DNA from: Pirellulales bacterium
GTDB lineage: Bacteria; Planctomycetota; Planctomycetia; Pirellulales; JADZDJ01
DNA length: 41,484 nt
Direction: 5' to 3'
Assembly (NCBI GenBank): GCA_035656635.1
Contig: DASRSD010000135.1
Location: 1-41,484, forward strand
Under the pieces are notes generated by a model, which saw nothing but the letters and a program-made list of their open reading frames with translations, was not told the origin of the DNA and searched no databases. Of the stretch, positions 30,541 through 40,300 are shown one piece after another. The first letter of the stretch is position 1, and each line of letters opens with the position of its first letter. A program made the position numbers and the translations under genes.

Positions 30541-30929
30541 ACAACGGGAGAAAGATGGTCAGGGCCTAAAAAACGATCCACAGCCCTGCCAACCGCGACT
30601 CTTTTGAAGTGCTGCAACCATGGTGCGTGGAGTGCTTTAACGGATGTACTTCACAACCACTCAGCATACCACGCCAGCGACGTGCTGTCGCTGTTTACTT
30701 TAGGGGGTTTGCTCAGCTTTGTTGTGGGTGTAATGGGCTTCGGATTGCACAAAGCTGGGAGGATTTTCCGGCGCGCAACCCTTGGCGAGCGAGGGATTTA
30801 ATAATCTGTCATCGCTTCGAGAGAGTGCATACTGGTCGAAATCATTTTTTGCCGTTATGATCGAGCGGCTAACCGTCCTGATTTGAACACTGCCGTGTCG
30901 TTGTGCGCGCCATGCATGGAGTTTGAGCT
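30541..30929. other. Intergenic region between divergent genes
   Basis: This 389-base gap separates the EEP-fold gene and the phosphate transporter and must hold both promoters. I see no clear gene. A CTGTCAT half-site near 30807 is suggestive of a Pho box, but the second half is absent. Short plus-strand frames here lack start signals. Confidence 0.4.
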
Positions 30930-32372
30930 GTGGGCTCTTCGTTCTGGGAAGTCTTCACGCAGCTTTCGCTGCAACAGCAAATATACTTCGCGGTTGCGCT
31001 GTTGATTGCATTTGGATTCGAGTTCATCAATGGTTTCCATGATACCGCCAACGCCGTCACCACGGTCATCTACACCCGCACTTTACGGCCAACGCCGGCG
31101 GTGATTTTTTCAGGCGTGTGTAATTTCCTCGGCGTGCTTTTAGGTGGAACGGCGGTTGCATTTGCCATTGTCAATTTGCTCCCTGTCGATTTGTTGATTC
31201 AAAGCTCGTCGGTGCGTTCAATCGTGATGGTGCTTTCGTTATTGTTGGCGGGCATGATCTGGAATTTGGGAACCTGGTGGTATGGCTTGCCGGTATCAAG
31301 CTCGCACACGCTGATTGGATCGATCTTAGGCGTTGGTCTGGCAAACAGTTTGATTACCCGCCACAACCTTTCTGGCGTGAACTGGAGTAAGGCGACCGAA
31401 GTGGGAATGTCATTACTCATTTCTCCGATTATCGGATTTGTTGCCGCAGCCGGCTTGCTTCTTCTCATGAAGCGGCTGTTCAGGGATCCGAGCCTCTACC
31501 GTTCGCCCGACGAAGGCGACCATCCGCCGCGTTGGATTCGGTATGTGCTACTAGGAACCTGCGGCGGCGTGAGCTTTGCGCATGGTTCGAATGATGGGCA
31601 AAAGGGCATTGGATTGATTTTGCTAGCACTGATTGGTTTTTTGCCCGCCTATTGTTCACTGAACATGCACAGCGCGGAGCAAGCTGCCGATTTACGAACT
31701 GCCGCGATGTCGATGGAACATATTTTCGAAAAGGAACCGGGTAGCGCGGCCGCCTCATTGATGCCGGATTTACAAATGATTTGCGCAGCACTGGACGGTA
31801 AAGTTGCTCTCGCGGACGTGCCGCCGGCGGATCGATGGATGGTGCGCCAGGCGATTCTTCGCATTCAACAAAGGCTTGGCAAATCGACCCTTTCGCCCGA
31901 GGCAAATAAGGCTGTACGGGTCCCTTTCAAGCAACTTGTGCAGACTGTTGAATATGTGCCTTTTTGGGTAATTCTTGGGGTAGCGTTGGCACTAGGTGTT
32001 GGCACAACCATTGGCTACCGACGGATTGTCGTTACCATCGCCGAAAAAATTGGCAAAGCGCCTCTGACCTATGCTCAGGGAGCAACTGCAGAAATTGTCG
32101 CCGCAGCCACCATTGGCTTGGCCGACATCTTTCATATGCCAGTTAGCACGACGCACGTACTTTCTTCTGGTGTAGCTGGAACTATGTGCGCCAATCGTTC
32201 CGGCGTGCAAATGACCACCGTGAAACGAATTGGCCTTGCCTGGGTGCTTACTCTGCCAGCCGCAATTCTGTTGTCGGCCAGCCTATTTACGCTAGGTGGA
32301 TATCTAATTCCCGGCGCCAGTCCGGCACTGGCCGTTGCATTATCGGCCATCGTTCCAGGTCCACATGGTTGA
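30930..32372 (+). CDS. PiT-family inorganic phosphate transporter
   Basis: The 480-residue membrane protein imports phosphate with a cation. The PiT signatures are plain: FEFINGFHDTANAVTTVIYT at the N-terminus, WYGLPVSSSHTLIGSILGVG, FAHGSNDGQKGIGLILLALI, and in the second half LADIFHMPVSTTHVLSSGVA with a closing G-V-Q-M-T-T-V-K-R-I-G. About ten membrane helices surround a central cytosolic loop at residues ~245-340. The start is GTG 30930 with GGAG 8 bases upstream, since no in-frame ATG precedes it without a stop. PPK2 nearby supports a phosphate-storage context. Confidence 0.92.
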   Translation: MGSSFWEVFTQLSLQQQIYFAVALLIAFGFEFINGFHDTANAVTTVIYTRTLRPTPAVIFSGVCNFLGVLLGGTAVAFAIVNLLPVDLLIQSSSVRSIVMVLSLLLAGMIWNLGTWWYGLPVSSSHTLIGSILGVGLANSLITRHNLSGVNWSKATEVGMSLLISPIIGFVAAAGLLLLMKRLFRDPSLYRSPDEGDHPPRWIRYVLLGTCGGVSFAHGSNDGQKGIGLILLALIGFLPAYCSLNMHSAEQAADLRTAAMSMEHIFEKEPGSAAASLMPDLQMICAALDGKVALADVPPADRWMVRQAILRIQQRLGKSTLSPEANKAVRVPFKQLVQTVEYVPFWVILGVALALGVGTTIGYRRIVVTIAEKIGKAPLTYAQGATAEIVAAATIGLADIFHMPVSTTHVLSSGVAGTMCANRSGVQMTTVKRIGLAWVLTLPAAILLSASLFTLGGYLIPGASPALAVALSAIVPGPHG

Positions 32373-32380
32373 AACACGCG

Positions 32381-32503
32381 TTCAATGTGATTGGCTTTCT
32401 GGAAAACACCAGCAGCGGCGGTGCGGCAACGTACAGCAATGTCGGTGTAACTTATATCCCTGTGCCCGAACCAGCGTCGCTTGCATTGTTAGGATTGGGC
32501 GGC
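32381..32503 (+). pseudogene. Orphan PEP-CTERM tail
   Basis: Right after the transporter stop, one frame reads FLENTSSGGAATYSNVGVTY and then IPVPEPASLALLGLGG. This is the C-terminal end of a PEP-CTERM protein, including the sorting motif but lacking the closing basic residues. No upstream coding part remains. It fuses directly to the GH2 remnant, so a deletion or recombination joined the two. Confidence 0.65.
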
Positions 32504-32504
32504 A

Positions 32505-33367
32505 TTGAACTCGGCCAATCAGGACCAAGCCGCTTTCGAACTGAACGGTCAGCGTTACTCGCTCGTGGGAGTGAATCTGCATCAAGACAGTGGCTTGCCC
32601 GGTCAACTAAGTGCGCCGGAAGGTTGGGCGCAAACCGCCGCGGATATTCAGCAGCAAGTGGACCTAGTAATGGAACTTTGGGCGACGTTTGTACGCACGG
32701 TCCACTACGAATACAGCCAAGAGTTTTACAACGATGCTGACAAGGCGGGTTTGATTTTGCAGGTCGATGGCGACCTGCAAGGGACGATTACCTCCACCTC
32801 TTTAACTTCCGCGTTTGTGGAAAACTACGAAGATCAACTGACGGAAAACGTTAAGCAGAATTTCAACCATCCGTCGATTATTGCCTACAGCATGTTCAAC
32901 GAAATTGGAAATTCCAGCGCCAAGGGCACTTTGATTTCCAATCTGAGCAGCTTTGTTCATAGTTTGGACCCCACCCGATATACGACCGTGGATAGCAATG
33001 ATGGATCGAGCACTAACGCCATCGACAAAGCGGCCGATTTGTTGGGTACCCACCTTTACAATGGCTGGTACGGTGGTGTCCCACATCAGATGGGTCGCAG
33101 TTGGATAGCATGCACAATGCCAATCCGACGCTGCCCTTGGCAATTACGGAATACGGCGCCGGCGCCAGTCCCTTCCAGTACACGAACAACGTTGTCTTTC
33201 CTATACCGAACGCCAGCGGCACGCACCTGTATCCGGAAGATCTGCAAAACGAATTCGAGGAACTATCCTATGCGCAGTTTGCATCGCGCAATTATTTGTG
33301 GGCAATTGCCCTGTGGAACGCAAGGTTAGAATCCGTTACGGATCAGCAAAATCAAGTCGATCTGTTT
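32505..33367 (+). pseudogene. Glycoside hydrolase family 2 remnant, frameshifted
   Basis: The frame from 32505 encodes LNGQRYSLVGVNLHQDSGLP, FVRTVHYEYSQEFYNDADKA and KQNFNHPSIIAYSMFNEIGN. These match the LacZ-like GH2 TIM barrel, including the acid/base N-E. Near 33090 the frame shifts. In the other frame it continues ANPTLPLAITEYGAGASPFQ (the nucleophile-type E-Y-G block) and FASRNYLWAIALWNA, then is cut off at 33355-33376. The N-terminal jelly-roll domains and the C-terminal end are missing. A family member is usually 600-1000 residues. It is a decayed fragment. Confidence 0.8.
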
Positions 33368-34157
33368 TCTCGGTGACTTTTTTCGTGACTGTAGCTTGCT
33401 TATCGCCTAACTTGATACGACAGTAATACGTGCCCAGCATCGAGGCGGTATCATCTGGTTGATAGCTGGTCCAGGGAAAGTCGTTTTCCGGCTTGCCCGC
33501 CTCTTTCAGCAATTTGGCGGTGGTAAGACGTACCATCTCGATGGTGGCACCCTGCGAGGCATGCAGCTTCACATCGCGTGGCGCGGCTGCCCCTTCGGAA
33601 ATGAACTCAAAGTCTTTTAGTCCCAGCGATTTGGCAACTGCTCGCAGTCCATCTTCATAAATGTGTTGCATTTGCCCATCGAGCTTATCGAGTTGATCTG
33701 CGCGGGCACTGTCAGATAGTTTTTGATTTTCAATGACAGCCAGCTTTTGCGCAACCACGTCTTCCATCTTCGATAAATAGGGTTCCAAAGTTTGCCGCGA
33801 TGACTGCCGACTAAAAAGCTTTTGGCGGCGCAGCTCGATCGCGACTTCATCGTAAAAAGCATGGACGTAGAGATCTTGTGTATCGGAATCCATCATGTCT
33901 AATGCGCCCGCGTCCAATACTTCTAGCACGTCGCGCTGGATCTGATTTTTTCCGCCCACAGGAATAACCCAGCCCGACTTTAGGCTTTTAGCTGCAAGCT
34001 GTTTCAGTTGGTCGAACGTGAAGGGGGCCGAACCGGCAGCCTGCAAGGGAGTGATGCTGAGCAACACAAAATGCGCGGTCAAGCCGCCCAGTACGAGGAC
34101 CATTTGTGCGCCGACATGATTGCGTGGCAAGTTTCTAGGCCGGCAAAGATGAGTCAT
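33336..34157 (-). CDS. Exported or membrane-anchored protein of unknown function
   Basis: The ~273-residue protein starts MTHLCRPRNLPRNHVGAQMV at ATG 34157 with AGGAG about 7 bases upstream. The frame extension beyond that is rejected. A hydrophobic leader (VLVLGGLTAHFVLLSITPLQ) is followed by a soluble domain with FTFDQLKQLAAKSLKSGWVI, a helical middle with many charged residues, and a closing beta-like part (DTASMLGTYYCRIKLGDKQA). No family is recognised. It overlaps the HEPN-membrane gene by 23 bases, so the two are translationally coupled. Its 3' end overlaps the GH2 remnant. Confidence 0.7.
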   Translation of the reverse strand: MTHLCRPRNLPRNHVGAQMVLVLGGLTAHFVLLSITPLQAAGSAPFTFDQLKQLAAKSLKSGWVIPVGGKNQIQRDVLEVLDAGALDMMDSDTQDLYVHAFYDEVAIELRRQKLFSRQSSRQTLEPYLSKMEDVVAQKLAVIENQKLSDSARADQLDKLDGQMQHIYEDGLRAVAKSLGLKDFEFISEGAAAPRDVKLHASQGATIEMVRLTTAKLLKEAGKPENDFPWTSYQPDDTASMLGTYYCRIKLGDKQATVTKKVTEKTDRLDFADP

Positions 34158-35220
34158 ATCGATTCTCCTGAAACTGCCACCAAAAACAATCGACCAGTGC
34201 CGCGAAGCCTGTCGCCAACAAGAGCCATAACAATAACAGAATGCCACGGACCAACCCAACCGTCCATGGGACCCAAATCGCATTGGGGTTATATTCAGCC
34301 CCAGCGAGAAGATCCTCGATCGTAACTCCCGGCGAATTGTCTAAGTGCTTGGCGATCGGCTCTTGAAGCCACAATCCACGCGATTCCAAATTTGGCCAAC
34401 TTGGTGCGGGAATCGTGAATAGAGCCATCATGATGGCATACATAATCAAACTAGCCGTCAGGCAAATGATTAGCCATCGCGGGATTCGCCGCGGAACTAA
34501 ATCGGACTGCACGCCTCGATCAATAGCAAACCAACCGCCTAGCATGGTTAATAACGAAAGAATAAAAGCTTGTAGCGCCGGGGGCCAAGGTGGACCGATA
34601 CCGGCCCAGGCATCCAGCGCAAATAGCACAATGGCCAGCACCGTGACGCTTATTATTCCGCCCACATGGCGCCGGCGCCTGGTTTTGTCTCTAACTTGTC
34701 GTGCATGGTATACCTGAGTGCGATACTGCATAATCGACGACTCGCTCGCGCTAACCTCACTGTCGAGGTGAGCCAAATCGCCGATTTGCTCCTTCTTGAA
34801 GTACCAATCTAAAACTGCCAACAATGCATCAAGCGCTCGGATCACGTCGGCCTCGGAAAACTCCCGCGAAGTTTCGCCATGAACGGCGGCATTTCCCAAT
34901 CCGCGAACCTGATCCATGTAGGCTTTGATGTGCAGATCAATCACGCCATCTTTCATCAATCGATCGATCACATTTTCCAATGGCCGGGTACCGCGTGGCT
35001 CTGGAATATGGCGGCGGAACAAATCGCTGGCCACATATTCCAGGATCTTTCGAGCGCGAACCAGCGCCATCGCTGGATCCGGCCGCGAGATCTGCTTCAA
35101 TTGCGCCAAGGACTTTTTGATGTCATCAAACTCTTTCGATAAACGCTTCAAGCGCGCTTCGGCATCAGTAGTTGGCTCGGTAGCGGCTTTCACTAATGGT
35201 TTGGATTCAGACGCTGACAT
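34135..35220 (-). CDS. HEPN/DUF4145-like domain with membrane helices
   Basis: The ~361-residue protein starts MSASESKPLVKAATEPTTDA at 35220; M at 35280 is an alternative. Neither has a clear Shine-Dalgarno. Residues ~30-150 form an all-helical domain: PDPAMALVRARKILEYVASD, RPLENVIDRLMKDGVID, YMDQVRGLGNAAVHGETSRE, EADVIRALDALLAVLDWYF. This is the DUF4145-type HEPN pattern. The catalytic R-x4-6-H spacing is not met here (R-x7-H), so it may be non-catalytic. Four or so membrane helices follow (VTVLAIVLFALDAW, LQAFILSLLTMLGGWFA, LIICLTASLIMYAIMMALFT, GILLLLWLLLATGFAALVD). It is coupled to the exported protein downstream. Confidence 0.75.
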   Translation of the reverse strand: MSASESKPLVKAATEPTTDAEARLKRLSKEFDDIKKSLAQLKQISRPDPAMALVRARKILEYVASDLFRRHIPEPRGTRPLENVIDRLMKDGVIDLHIKAYMDQVRGLGNAAVHGETSREFSEADVIRALDALLAVLDWYFKKEQIGDLAHLDSEVSASESSIMQYRTQVYHARQVRDKTRRRRHVGGIISVTVLAIVLFALDAWAGIGPPWPPALQAFILSLLTMLGGWFAIDRGVQSDLVPRRIPRWLIICLTASLIMYAIMMALFTIPAPSWPNLESRGLWLQEPIAKHLDNSPGVTIEDLLAGAEYNPNAIWVPWTVGLVRGILLLLWLLLATGFAALVDCFWWQFQENRYDSSLPA

Positions 35221-35410
35221 TGCAAATGAAGTGCGATGAAGGAAGGATGCGAAGCTACCCGTCCTGGAATTAACTGACATTTGCGGTCAATCACGTGACA
35301 GCACAGTTGTACTCTCACCCGACCGGCTCAGGAAGAAAAACTCGACTACTTCTTTCCGCGTTTTGGCAGCTGAATGGAGTGTTCATTTCCGGAAAACTAC
35401 CGTTTTACGT

Positions 35411-35602
35411 TTAACAAGACCGTGGATGACCAAGAGAAACGGCCATTATATTCGAAGTCTTGTGAAGACAAAATATGCGACTCTGTAGCCAACCAGCAAA
35501 CACAGCAAAAGCCGTGCGCCGACTCTTCGCCAACGTCCGCAGATCATCGTCGAGTGCTTTGATCTCGGTTCTGATGTCCACGGATAGACTGGTGATCGCC
35601 AT
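35411..35602 (-). CDS. Possible 63-residue small protein
   Basis: The frame starts MAITSLSVDIRTEIKALDDD with AGGAG 8 bases before the ATG. It has a helical charged first half and a short hydrophobic stretch (TAFAVFAGWLQSRIF). The C-terminal ~20 residues look random, so it may be truncated. No homology is recognised. Confidence 0.4.
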   Translation of the reverse strand: MAITSLSVDIRTEIKALDDDLRTLAKSRRTAFAVFAGWLQSRIFCLHKTSNIMAVSLGHPRSC

Positions 35603-35684
35603 AGTTGGAACTCCTAGAGAGCGAGATTCTTAAATACGCTTTCCGCTGATCTTCGACGCCAGCGTGCTGTTGGGTCCTGCGCTA

Positions 35685-35765
35685 ATCTATCCCCTATTTC
35701 CATCCAAACTGGCGCAGCCGTAAGCCAAATTAGCGCAATTCCGAAGCCAATCTAGCGCAATGGTC
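35685..35765. repeat. Short repeats with inverted and direct copies of TAGCGCAA
   Basis: Motifs TGCGCTAATCTA, CCAAATTAGCGCAATTCC and CCAATCTAGCGCAATGG lie within 80 bases, the first inverted relative to the others. Multiple terminal repeats of this kind can mark the end of an IS21-like element, but no transposase is present here. The nature of this remnant is uncertain. Confidence 0.35.
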
Positions 35766-36028
35766 AGGTCAGCACCCCCCCAAGCCGCCGCCAGCCAATT
35801 CCAGCAAAGCCAGCGCCAATAGGGCACCGAGGCGCAAACTCTATTGAACCACTCGATGATAATCGCTGTTAAACGATTTTATCTGGATCATCCGGCAATG
35901 GCATTAGCGTTTTACTAAGCTCCAGCAATTCAAATCAAATGGCTCTTACATCGTCAATTATTTTAGGCTGATCCTCTTCGCTGATGAAATAAGAGGGTTT
36001 CGCCTGTTTCGTTTCACCGCGGCGTCAA

Positions 36029-36794
36029 TTGCTAAATGAGGGAACGCTCGCCGCAGTCAATCGTGCCATCTTACAGATCGCCAATCTTGCCGTGCCGAAT
36101 GCGGGAATCGTTTCCGCCGCGGCCGGAAGTTCAGTGCAATTCATCGACGCGTTTTCCCAAAGCTCCGCCGGCACGACTCATGTTGATATTGGGGGCACTG
36201 TGATAAGCCAATTTGGCCTTGTCGCGATCGCCGCTACCGCCTCGTTGGCCGGCACATTGGACGTGCAGTTTGCACCCGGTTATACGCCGCCCCAGGTGAC
36301 AGCTTCCCGGTGATGACCTATGCATCGCGTACCGACAATTTGATACGATTCATGCCACCGGCCTCGCCAGTGGTTTGGCCGTCACGCCCTAGTACAATGG
36401 GACGGATTTGACGCTCGTCGTGAGCACTGCCGCTGCCGGAATGGCGGTTGTATTGAATCAAACCACTTCAAATTCGACCAAAAATTCAACCCCGTCTATC
36501 GCGCGAGGCCTCGACGAATTGTTTGCAGACTCTTCAAAGGCAGCAGCACTTTCCCCCACAATAACATCAGGTGCTCGTACCGCGCAATGGATTGAACTTG
36601 TCCCCAATGCCGAAGTGGGAAGCATAAGTCGCACGATCGCGGCGGATTCGTTTGTCGACCCTTCGCCAATAACTGACCTGTTGGCGGACAACGATATCTC
36701 GGCCGTAAGCGATGAAGTATTTGCTGGCTTCGACGGCGATACTGCAATTCCAATTTACCCGCACGTCGGCGCACTAAAGGTAATCCGCAAGTGA
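36029..36794 (+). pseudogene. Decayed autotransporter-repeat or extracellular protein
   Basis: Segments AFSQSSAGTTHVDIGGTVIS, LVAIAATASLAGTLDVQFAP and, after one frameshift near 36338, FDTIHATGLASGLAVTP form the usual 'G-x-L ... G-Y-x-P ... G-D-S-F' pattern of extracellular beta-repeat proteins. This is followed by TAG at about 36390 and then YNGTDLTLVVSTAAAG in the same frame. The last 100 codons continue intact to 36794. There is no start and no signal peptide. At least one frameshift and one nonsense change show decay. Confidence 0.7.
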
Positions 36795-36876
36795 ATGAGG
36801 GCCGTCCATGCCCCGCAAATGTTCCGATGACAACTATTAACGCCGAGAAAACAGTTAGGAGTGGTAAAGTTTTCAT
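36772..36876 (-). pseudogene. Leader of a small secreted protein, truncated
   Basis: Strong AAAGGAG (7-8 bases upstream) precedes MKTLPLLTVFSALIVVIGTF, a good signal peptide followed by AGHGRPSF. Beyond ~35 codons the frame turns arginine-rich and is antisense to the autotransporter remnant. In planctomycetes a small secreted or lipoprotein gene commonly follows a DUF1559 gene, and a DUF1559 remnant lies directly upstream. The body appears lost. Confidence 0.55.
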
Positions 36877-36993
36877 GACAAACTCCTTTACTTTTTGCGA
36901 GATTGATTTCCTAAGATCACCTCTATGCTCGAAGTCGCAAAAAGTGCGTTTGGACGCTGAGAAACGCTCGTATCCAATGCTGACAGCTAGAGG

Positions 36994-37270
36994 CTAGTCG
37001 CTTCCCCATCGTCACGAGTCGCCAAGCATCGTAAAGTCAAGAAGTCGATGGTCTCGGAAATAAAATGCACCGATCCATCTAACATTAGCCCGAATACTCC
37101 ACCAGGATGTAATGAAGTCAATGGATTCTTGGGCCTCGGGGATTATCCTCGACCCCATTCAATTCAAAAGTACGGCTGTTGGGTAGATATCTGATCGTAG
37201 TCATATTCCAAGACGACGGAGAAGATCCTGGTTTGCACTCTTCCGGCGATCCACCTAAACTGAAGGGGAG
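36994..37270 (-). pseudogene. DUF1559 family remnant (C-terminal part)
   Basis: The minus strand reads LPFSLGGSPEECKPGSSPSS, WNMTTIRYLPNSRTFELNGV and EDNPRGPRI. After one missing base near 37125 it continues [40 protein letters not shown] and ends TSL-TAG at 36994. H-P-G-G-V ... D-G-S-V-x-F-I and T-L-R-x-L-A-T-R-D-x-G are signatures of DUF1559 proteins (prepilin-like, planctomycete-specific). Stops break it upstream, and the N-terminal pilin-like part is missing. Confidence 0.75.
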
Positions 37271-37350
37271 TTACATCGGCGGAATGATTCCAAGTATTCC
37301 TATCCGTTCGGTCGATACCAACTGATTCCTGCAACGCGTAGGGATTTCTG

Positions 37351-40300
37351 ATGCAACTGGTTCTTCGACATATATCTGCACCGGAAATCGGCCGGTCGAA
37401 CCTGGGTGAATTACTGATTTGCTCACAGCCCGATGCGGCAAACGCGCGTCGTGCTTTCGCCGAACTTGCCTTCCGCGAAGGCCCGTCGGCGTTTCCTCAA
37501 GGAACCGAACCAATCGTAGCGATCGTCGTCTCTGCCGATCCCACACTAGATGACGTCTTGGCCGCTGAGTTCGTACAGCGACAACTCGCCGGTGAGAAAC
37601 TACCTGCCGGCTGCGCCGGTTTCGCAAGCTACGCAGCGCTTAATCGTGAAGCACTTAGGCCTGGCAACGTGTCGTTGGAAACTTCGCTTAAAGGTATCTT
37701 CATGGCCCTGCGTCAATCGGCCGGGCCAGACCTTTCGGTTGCGTCCGCTGGCGCCGCGTTTTTAGCTCGTTGGCGCATGCTTGCCGATCGCATCATCGCC
37801 GCCGCGCAGGCCGGTGTCGATCCATTCAACAGCCCATTTCCCGCAACTGATATTGAATTCGCTCGCGAACGTGCTTTTCTTAAGCACGATCGCGAAGTGT
37901 TTGCCGAAGATGTCAGGCGTGGCCAAGTGTGGCCAGTTCAGCTTCCCGGAGCGCCGCGGAAATCGCTCGGCCTGTACCTTCGCAACCCGAAAAGTTTGCT
38001 GTTCTGCGATTGGTGCCGCGAGCCACAGCCGGCGTTGCAAGGCAAGCCGTATTTGTTTTTGGCGGTCTACGACGAAACCACGCCGTGGAAATGGATCTTC
38101 TCCACCGACCCTGTCCACAAACTACCGCTTCTGGGCTTGTATGAGCAATTGCAAGCGGCCGAAACGGCGCACGCTTCCGCTGCCAGGCGTGATCGTCGCT
38201 GGTTCGACGGCGCGGCGTTTGGAAACACCCTCATTGCCGCGCCGAAAAACGGCACCGCGCTCAGCGATTCCCAGGTGATACAAATTGTCCGCAGTTGGGT
38301 GCATGCCACGCCGGATAGTGGGAAAAGCTTCCTGAGAAGGATCGAGCCGCCGCGAATAAGACTTCGCACAATCGGTGCGGTAATCACAATCGGACTGGTC
38401 ATCGCGCTCATTTACGGACTATTTCACAACTCAATGGACAGTCGCCGCCCGCCCACGCAGGATGCACGACAGGGCGCCGATTCGCGACTAGCATTCGCCT
38501 TCGACGAACCCGTCCCCACTGGTGGCACGCGCCAAATCACCCTTGTCGAGGATCCGAAGCAATTCGACGAAGGACAAAAATGGGCCGTCGTCATCGGCTG
38601 CAACGCATACGATGACCGAACGGTTCCCCGACTCAATTACAGCGTGGCCGACGCCAGGCTCCTCAAGGACGATTTGACCAAGTACTGCGGTTATCCGGAG
38701 CAGCATATTCTGCTTATGACCGACGACGTGGATCGGCCACTACAGCCAGAGCGGAACCACCTCACTGACCAAATGAAGGATTGGTTTGCCAATTGCAAGG
38801 TCGGCGACACGGCTTTGTTGTTCTTCGCCGGCCACGGAATGATCGGTGAAGATGGTTCCGGGTATGTCATGCCGCTGGATTGGTCGCACGATAATCCCAA
38901 GCTCACTGCGGTGCGCATTAACGAACTGCGCGACGCATTGCGCGATTGCCACGCCACCCAAAAACTTTTAATTCTCGATTGCTGCCATGCCGGATCGGGC
39001 GAACGTAGCAACAACAATCAGGCCTTTGCCCCATCCATTGAAGGCGCGGGACCGGCCTTGCACGGCGAAGGACTCATAACGCTCGCCAGTTGCATGTATA
39101 ACGAAACTTCGAAGGAATTCCCCGCGCAAAAACACGGGCTTTTCACTTATTACTTGACTAAGGGTTTAGAGGGGGCCGCCGATCTGAACGGCGATCATAT
39201 TATCCTCAGCAGCGAATTGTACGACTACTTGTGCGACACAGTTTCACTGGCTGCTCAGCGCGATTTACACACGACCTCACAAAGACCGGTCGAGATTAAG
39301 GGCCAAGATGTCGCCGGCATGTTTGTCTTAGCCCGGACCCGCCCCCTACCTGCATCGCCCTCGAACAATGCACTGGCGCCATCTTCGAAGCCAGCAGCAA
39401 CTACCACTTCGCAAATCGCATTGTCGCGCTCCGCAACATCGCCGGAAAGCAATTCGCCGCCAGCCACTCCCATCCAACCTGGCCCAACAATCACCAATAG
39501 TATCGGCTTGAAGCTCACGCTGATTCCCGCCGGCGAATTCATGATGGGGACCGGTGAGACGACGGAGCAACTTCGTCAGGCGTTCCCGTATGCGCAACCA
39601 GAATGGATGCTCGACGATCGGCCACAACATCGCGTGCGAATTACCAAGCCGTTTTACTTAGGTACGTATGCAGTCACTCTCGGCCAATTCCTTGATTTCT
39701 ACCACAGCATGAAACATTCCGATTCCGCCTACAAATGCGAATGCGAAAAAGACGACAAAGGGGGCTGGGGGTACGATCCCAAAGATAAAGCCGGACCGCT
39801 GCTGCGCGCCACGCGCTTTGTTCCCTGGAACACAGGTTTTGAACAAACCAACAATCATCCCGTCGTAAATGTTAGCTGGAACGACGCGCACGCTTTTTGC
39901 CAGTGGCTAAGCAAAAAAGAGGGCCGAAAATATCGCCTCCCGACCGAGGCCGAATGGGAGTATGCTGCGCGCGCCGGCACCACCACCCACTATTACTTCG
40001 GCGATGACCCGGAAACGCTGTCAAAATATGAAAACGTCGCCGACAGCTCGTCCAAAGAGAAGTTTCCCGGCTTTTCTGCCATCGCCAGCCGCGATGGATT
40101 TGTTTTCACGGCTCCGGTCGGCAGCTTTCGCCCCAACGCCTTCGGCCTGTACGACATGCTTGGCAATGTCGAACAATGGTGTTCCGATTGGTATTCGGAA
40201 GATTATTCCAGTTCCAAAGCCGACGACCCCCAGGGTTGGCCGCAAGGTTCCGAACGCGTCCTCCGGGGTGGCACTTGGAATAACGACGCGTTTCACTGCC

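Noticed and set aside
30807-30813. Pho box before the PiT gene
   Set aside because: Only one CTGTCAT half-site is present; the second repeat at the right spacing is missing.
36791-36997. 68-residue plus-strand frame
   Set aside because: It overlaps the antisense leader and DUF1559 remnant and has random composition.
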